A stretch of 64,000 bases of DNA from Pontederia crassipes. Its lineage: Eukaryota; Streptophyta; Magnoliopsida; Commelinales; Pontederiaceae. Below are positions 58,854-64,000 of this stretch, piece by piece. The stretch's first letter is position 1, and each line of letters starts with the position of its first letter. The notes beneath the pieces are model-generated. The model was not told the origin of the DNA. It did no database searches and was given only the letters and a program-made list of their open reading frames with translations. Position numbers and translations under genes: made by a program. The DNA lies in NCBI GenBank assembly GCA_030549335.1, contig CM060191.1, forward strand, positions 873,001-937,000, given 5' to 3'.

Positions 58854-61097
58854 TGTGACGTTTTGCACTTTTAAAAAAAAAGAAATAGGAAACGAGCGAT
58901 CGGCAGGGGAGGTGTCGCCTCCCCTGGCCTTTCGCTGCTTCGCCTCCGGCCGACCAAGGATCGGCCGGGGCATATAAAGAGGAGGGGAGGGCCGCCCTTG
59001 CGCCCTCTTGGAACCCCCGACTGGCATCACCCTCGAAGCTCTCCTCTTTCTCTCGTTCCGGCGACCGGCGACCCACGCGCACACGAGCAACAGAGCAGCG
59101 ACGAATGGCGGACGAATCGACCCACTCCGACATCCAACGACCTCCCCTCGACGTGCGCGCAGGTCAGGCGAACCCTTCCATATGTCAGTGAACGTCCGGC
59201 GATCGACGAACGACGAGACAGCGACCGACAGATTCGAAAATTCTAACAAAGAGGTACCCTTAGTGTTTAAAATTCCTAGACGAAGAAATAGTGATCAATT
59301 GACGTTCATAATTAGTTCATTGAAATCCTGAAATTGTTATCTATGTTTTTCCTATTCATGTCACGACCTAATTTTGGCCGGAGGACCGCCGGAATCGAAA
59401 ATAAAGTCCGGTAGCCCTATTTTATCGCAGGGACCGATCGACCGATTCTGCTAGCGGTCGACCGGTCCGCGTATAGAACTCATACGAGTTCCTCTTTACC
59501 GGTCAACCGGCCTCACCATGGCAGTCGACCGGTCTATATGTTGACAGACAGAATTAATTATGCGATCGGTCGACCGGTCCCATGCGAACGATCGACCGAT
59601 CCGATGCGCAGTGCGCATTTATGTGACCTAACGAATGGTCGACCAACACCCAGGACGATCGACCGATTCACAGGCACCCAAACAAGAACACGGTTGACCG
59701 GCCCAGAGTACCGGTCGATCGGTCCATCAGGAATGGTCGACCGGTTCGACAGGTAGACTCTTGGTCTGACTTAATTGTAACAAACCACTCCAAATCATAA
59801 TTAAGACTCTGATCAGTTCACCTATACTGGCCGAGTCTCATTGTGCAAAGATCAACCTTCAGTAGACCCTAAATCATGGATTTCACAGTAACAAAAGATA
59901 ATTAAAGTAAAGACAAAGATGAGGGATTGCTATGTGCCGCCCCAATGTTAAAGTAATGATCAGAGTTAAAGCAATGGGGGGATAGGTAGTTAGCTGAGGG
60001 GACAACGAAACTACTGGCTTAAATGCACACTATTCCTGAGATTTTAGGTGTTCTCCCACCGATATCTCGAATTGAAGGGTGATGCTATGGTCACACATCT
60101 TCCCTTAAAGATTAAAGTATTGTGCCAGAGGGACAGGTAGTTAACTGAGGAGATAAGTGAACCTACAGGTCTAGTAACCGACCATTGTTCCTGGATTGTA
60201 GGAATTCTTCCTCCTATCTTCCGAACTGGGTGAGGTAGTAACACCCACCCCTTTTTCTCGTTTACGGGCTTATTGGCATCACTGAATCAGAGAGGCACCC
60301 CTAGCATCCTAACCTAATAAAGTCGAGCTCGCATAGGACAACCAACACTAAGGATATTCTAGTAATGTAAAAAACGTAGTGCAACTCACAGCAGAGCAAT
60401 GCAAAGTAAAGTAAAGCAGAGTATTGAAAAGCAAAGCAATGTACAGTAGAGTAACATAAAGCAAAGCACTGTAAAGTAAAGCAGAGATATTGTAAAGTAA
60501 AAGTAGAGTAACGCAAGGGCAACGTATTGTATAGTAAAGAACAGAGTACTGATGTAATTAAAGATTTACACATTGATTTTCTTATCATCACTGATCCTTA
60601 TTTCACGTCTATTGCTATTGTACTGGGCAATATTTGCTCATGGGTATTCTATTCTCCTGCATTGGGATTTTGCAAGTGAGAATGCCAACTGATAGGGTGA
60701 TGGAGGGCGCAGAGCTTGGAGAATGCTGCACATGATCGATCTTCCGCTTCAAGCTTTCTTGTTATATCTAGTTCATGTTATTGTAATTTGTTTAGAGACA
60801 TCATGGTTTCCGCTCATTGAACTTTCTCTTGCATGTTGAACTTGATGCATTTCCGCCTCAATATTTAATGTTTGAACTTCCGCATATTGAACTATATATT
60901 ATTAAATGTTTCTTGTCATGTCACCTTCGAACTTCCGCATTAAACTCTTTGATTTTATTTTCTTTTCCTTATTATATGAATGCCACGTAAGCTGAATTGT
61001 TGAATAGTCAAGGTCAATAGAGCAATAGATAGTGTAGAGCCTCTGGGGTCAATCCGACTGCCTACGTGGAGGAAGGTGCTATTTTGGGGGCATTACA
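58854..61097 (+). mobile_element. Right chromovirus 3' LTR, complete (2,244 bp)
   Basis: TGTGACGTTTTGCAC..GGCATTACA, undisturbed, and the reference for recognising the flipped A segment: CTAGACGAAGAAATAG is followed directly by TGATCAATTGACG at about 59,282. Contains the CGGTCGACCG cluster (59,430-59,750), with one internal deletion between repeats, and the AAAGTAAAGCA array (60,395-60,550). Confidence 0.9.
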
Positions 61098-61279
61098 TAA
61101 GCAACCAAGGGCAAGCATATGAACCTTTTTATCGCCAATACTGCATACACAAATATGCAAGGACTCAAAAAGAGTATTAGTTTCACAAGTTAAAACTTTT
61201 GCCAAGTTCACTTCACCTGTTAGTACATGTCGTGCCAATAACCGGCTCAAACTAAAAGGAATATAATATATATATATAT
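61098..61279 (-). pseudogene. RLK intron 2 / exon 3 start relic
   Basis: The complement matches intact-gene positions about 4,055-4,310: intron tail CACGTGAAGT-like and ACATGTACT..GGCACGACATGTAC, the acceptor ..TGTATGCAG and codons for LAIKRFTC.PLVVA. It ends at TAAGC/GCTTA, the chromovirus target duplication, and so is the 5' side of the right-arm RLK. Confidence 0.88.
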
Positions 61280-61585
61280 AGCCCTATTCTTCATAGTGGC
61301 TATGTTTTAAAATCAATAAAGAGAAAATAAAGATTTCTAAGAAAAGAACAAGAAGATTTAGAGGCTTTATGATGAGATTAGGAAAAAGGAGTTTTACATC
61401 TAAACGCCAGTGTTATCGTGTGAGTAGCATTTGAGTGTATATATAAATGTAAAACTGGCGTTTAGATGTAAAACTCCTTTTTCCTAATCTCATCATAAAG
61501 CCTCTAAATCTTCTTGTTCTTTTCTTAGAAATATTTATTTTCTCTTTATTGATTTTAAAACATAGCCACTATGAAGAATAGGGCT
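61280..61585. repeat. Foldback with 132-bp near-perfect arms and a 42-nt loop
   Basis: The arms 61,280-61,411 and 61,454-61,585 are reverse complements with one mismatch seen (AAAGATTTC versus AAATATTTC). The loop carries GTGTGAGTAGCATTT, matching the RLK exon 2/intron 2 donor region (4,021-4,040) but in the opposite orientation to the neighbouring RLK relic. The junction coincides with CGCCAGT, present in both the arm end and RLK exon 2. Confidence 0.92.
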
Positions 61586-61755
61586 CTATATCTTCTAATC
61601 TTACACTTTTATTGGTGGAAAAGAAAAAAGAGAGAAGAGGAGTGACCGTTAGGTTTTAGAAAATTAATAAGGTTATTAGTCTTTATATAGAATTTACGTT
61701 AGGGTTGTGATCAAAAGGACCAAATAAACTTGGCCTAAAATTTGGGGTTGTTACA
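61454..61755 (-). mobile_element. 5' part of another LTR, truncated
   Basis: The complement begins TGTAACAACCCCAAATTTTA, a common gypsy-type LTR start, and has TATATAAAGAC about 65 bases in (candidate TATA box). Its inner 132 bp form one arm of the foldback, so the foldback arms are LTR-derived. Confidence 0.55.
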
Positions 61756-61957
61756 AATAAGGCTTTGTTCTCACTTTTTTTTTTTTTTTGCTAAACATGA
61801 ACTTTAGAAATATGTAGGTTCCACAATAATAATTACAGAAAAAAACAGTGAACAAATTGTTCTTGCATTCTTGCTCTCACGACATGAACATAATGAGAAA
61901 AAAATGAACTTTGTTCTAAAATTTATTAATCCTTTACCTACGAGGGTGAAAATTAGT
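61756..61957. other. AT-rich flank, nothing recognised
   Basis: Poly-T run at about 61,778-61,793; no coding or element ends were identified. Confidence 0.4.
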
Positions 61958-62095
61958 TTAGGCAGAATTCGCAAGCTTATGCTTCTTATCTCCTATCAGC
62001 ATTTGGAGTACTCTGTTCATTGAAGGCCTCTCATTTAGACTCCACTGGATATACCACGAGGACACACTGGCCAACTTCTTTGGGTACTTTTCCAT
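61958..62095 (-). pseudogene. C-terminal fragment of a second RLK subtype
   Basis: A 45-codon frame reads WYIQWSLNERPSMNRVLQML, the subdomain XI signature (W-x-IQ-x8-RPSM-x-VLQML) of LRK10/WAK-like kinases, then a short basic tail and TAA. It differs from the intact gene (WCIQMKPSNRPSMSKVVSML), so it derives from a different paralog. No upstream kinase sequence remains. Confidence 0.7.
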
Positions 62096-62099
62096 CTAG

Positions 62100-62955
62100 G
62101 AAAACTTGACCTTTTGATTGCTAGGAAGTTGGGACATGGAAGACTTGACCTTTTACTTGTCTGGCATAGTCCACAAAGTTACTCATTCTTATTCATTTTG
62201 GCTGCATTCGGATCGGAACTAAAAAACATAACTTTAGTAAATTCTACCAAACTCGTATGAGTTTCGGTGGATTTCGCGCGGATTAAAATTCTGGTCATCG
62301 CAAAAGTACTCAAAAGTACTCGTAAGTTCTTATGAAAAAGTTTCGAATGAAAGCAAATCATGAAACAATCATGTGGATTTATATGTCAAATCATCAATAT
62401 AGTTCTTCATCCATGGAACTTCTATGTAAACGTACAAAGCGAACTTTGCCATCAAATCAAACAATTTTTCGGAACTAACTAGAACTCTAATTCAACCATC
62501 CAAGCATAGCCTTTAAGTATGTTGATTCAAATTCCATCTAATTAAAATGATTATTTTGAGTTCGTTTGGCAAAATCCATCAAATGAACAATTTTCTTTTT
62601 TTTAAAGGATAAGGATCTATCTATTATTCAAGACAATATTGTTGTCCTATTAAAATTAAAGTTAATTTTATCTAATTTTCTAATACATTAGTCGTGCACT
62701 CCATATTTAGTATGATCCGAAGAAAAATAAAATAAAATTGAGTAGAATGACTATTCTAACAAATAAAAATGAAAAAAAATGCATGCCATGATAAAAATTT
62801 ATAAAAAAATATACTAAATGCATGACATAATATATATTATAATATGGATGCATCAACAAAATTGATAAATTTCAGGAATTTTTTGAAAGCATTGGGAGGT
62901 CATTGGTTTGTTTATTAGAGGGTCATCCACATTTAGAAACTTTGTTGTAGCCTAA
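62100..62955 (+). repeat. Direct duplicate of the 46,440-46,964 RLK flank
   Basis: Contains ACTTGACCTTTTGATTG, GTGCACTCCATATTTAGTAT, AATGACTATTCTAACAAA and ATTGGTTTGTTTATTAGAGG in the same order as 46,440-46,964, with an extra ~350 bp (62,190-62,560) not in that copy. Non-coding. Confidence 0.72.
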
Positions 62956-63046
62956 GGGGGGTAGTTGAAAAAAAAGGCCAAGGGATTAATTTTGTGATTC
63001 CCATTTTATTGTCATGGATTAATCGAGCTGGAAGATTCTTGAAAGC

Positions 63047-63067
63047 TGGTGAGGGATAACACACTTT
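63047..63067. repeat. Target-site duplication, left copy
   Basis: TGGTGAGGGATAACACACTTT, 20-21 bp, repeated exactly at 63,323-63,343. Confidence 0.85.
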
Positions 63068-63322
63068 TTTTTTATTAGTCAGCCCTCGGTATTTGGGAAG
63101 CAGCGCCAACGACTCAAACCATTATGCGCTAACGATTATGCGCACTGTCCACAAGTTGAAGGCCCATCCATCATCGAGTCTAACTAATCTGGTATGGTCG
63201 CCCCACGTCGTATACCTGGCAATGACAGGTGAGGTTCTCAACAAAAATTTTCTGCATTCACTCGAATTAGAGACCTTGCTTAAGTGAAGAGGAGCCGCTT
63301 ACCACTCCACCCGAACTCTTGT
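63068..63322 (-). mobile_element. tRNA-type SINE (about 255 bp)
   Basis: Flanked by a 20-21 bp duplication, with a poly-T run at the left end, i.e. a poly-A tail on the minus strand. Near the minus-strand 5' end, GAGTGGTAAGCGG resembles a Pol III A box and GGTCTCTAATTCGAGTG resembles a B box. These are hallmarks of a LINE-mobilised, tRNA-derived SINE. The family is not identified. Confidence 0.7.
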
Positions 63323-63343
63323 TGGTGAGGGATAACACACTTT
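63323..63343. repeat. Target-site duplication, right copy
   Basis: Exact copy of 63,047-63,067 on the other side of the SINE. Confidence 0.85.
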
Positions 63344-63344
63344 G

Positions 63345-64000
63345 AAGCAATATTTTTATTAGCGATGGAACCAGACTTCCTACCGGATCACGAATGTACC
63401 AGTTCGATCGGGTTCGACGAGATTGAATAGAATATTATTAAGATATTTCTTTGTTTTTTTCTTTTTTTAACTTTCTTATTTTTTTCATTTTTAAATTTTT
63501 TTAAAATTTAAATTAAACCGATTTGAACCATTTTAACTTGTCCGATTCAATCGATTTTTCTCATTTTAATGTCAAAATTGTGACATCTAACTGAACTAGA
63601 ACGATTGAACCGGTCAGTCCGATTTGATTATAATACCATTGTTTTGAAGTAGCCATTTAGGCCCCTAAGTTCCGACGCTCAATTTATTACTCAAAATAAT
63701 ATTTTAAACAAGCAGGAATGATGTGATGTTTTGAATATTAGGTAATTGAATGGTAGGACCAATATTATTAAAACCGGACCGGACCGACCGGTTCGACTAG
63801 TTCAATCACGAACCGGCGCTTGGTTCGGTCTGGTTCTACATCAAAATCATTTTAGTCATTGAACCGGCTAAAATCTGGGTGAACCGAAAAAACCGATGAA
63901 CTGGGCGAACCAGTGAAGAACCGGTTCAAGAATTTTTTTTAAAAAAAAGTCAATTTAAAATGGAAAGAAGTTAAAAAATGGGAGGTATTTTTTAAAATAT
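63345..64000. other. ACCGG/GGTTCG-rich degenerate repeat, cut by the window end
   Basis: Two stretches (about 63,370-63,620 and 63,765-63,930) are rich in ACCGGTTCGA/GAACCGG words, the second continuing towards the window end. They look like a short non-autonomous DNA element, but no clear ends or target duplication were visible. No gene. Confidence 0.35.

Larger units (their letters stand above)
47553..60435 (-). repeat. Right arm of the large inverted segmental duplication
   Basis: Inverted counterpart of 12,756-26,920 (12.9 kb). Orthologous LTRs resemble each other across arms more than the two LTRs within an arm, for example 3' LTRs with GTCCTGGGTGTTGG versus 5' LTRs with GTTCTG.GTGTCGG. 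So the chromovirus was already old when duplicated. The right arm keeps both outer flanks: RLK C-terminus before 47,553 and RLK intron/exon DNA after 61,097. Confidence 0.9.

Noticed and set aside
12756..60435. Inverted arms as a pure assembly hairpin artefact
   Set aside because: Arms differ by many substitutions, a 515-bp duplication, a ~720-bp deletion and an arm-specific Athila-like insertion; an artefact would be near identical. Long-read confirmation is still worthwhile.
1..64000. tRNA, rRNA, snoRNA, CRISPR or prokaryotic features
   Set aside because: None recognised by eye; the tRNA-like boxes at 63.2-63.3 kb belong to a SINE, and spaced motif arrays lack the regular repeat-spacer pattern of CRISPR.

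Overview
The window is plant nuclear DNA from a flowering plant. The signs are a lectin-like/LRK10-type receptor kinase with introns, chromodomain Ty3/gypsy, Athila-like, SIRE-like and Tork-like retrotransposons, Tourist/Harbinger-like and CACTA-like DNA elements, and a tRNA-type SINE. I cannot place it to species. I saw no bacterial operons, CRISPR arrays or rRNA genes.

Only one gene looks intact: a three-exon LRK10L-type receptor-like kinase (RLK) at 3,084-5,414 (+), predicted 656 aa. Everything else is an RLK-cluster graveyard. RLK relics lie at 9,340-9,730, 24,478-26,920, 47,199-49,955, 61,098-61,279 and 61,958-62,095. A copy of the RLK upstream region lies inverted at 44,601-45,250.

Layout: 1-8 kb holds the intact RLK, its flanks, a GC-rich TIR element, a LINE ORF1 relic and a Tourist-like element. 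8-12.7 kb holds a CACTA-like element, an RLK 3' relic, an Athila-like relic (-) and the 5' end of another LTR element. 12,756-26,920 is the left arm of a large inverted duplication. 26,921-35.1 kb is a pol-less Athila-like element. 35.1-44.6 kb is a SIRE-like copia element (-), split by a 3-kb repeat. 44.6-47.5 kb is inverted RLK flanking DNA. 47,553-60,435 is the right arm. 60.4-64 kb holds RLK 5' debris, a 132-bp-arm foldback, an RLK C-terminal relic and a SINE.

Both arms contain the same nested structure: an RLK broken in its transmembrane exon by a Tekay-like chromovirus (TSD GCTTA) and in its catalytic loop by a deleted copia element (TSD CCCCA); a 2.3-2.8 kb GATAACTT-motif repeat inside the chromovirus RT; and a micro-inversion that flipped the first ~430 bp of one LTR together with an RLK fragment. 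These events therefore predate the duplication. Later changes are arm-specific: a 515-bp tandem duplication and the Athila-like insertion on the left, and a ~720-bp gag deletion on the right. The most unusual sequence signals are three short-motif arrays in transposon non-coding DNA: CGGTCGACCG-type palindromes in unrelated LTR families, TTACGGCCGA in the Athila-like element, and GATAACTT in the nested repeat.
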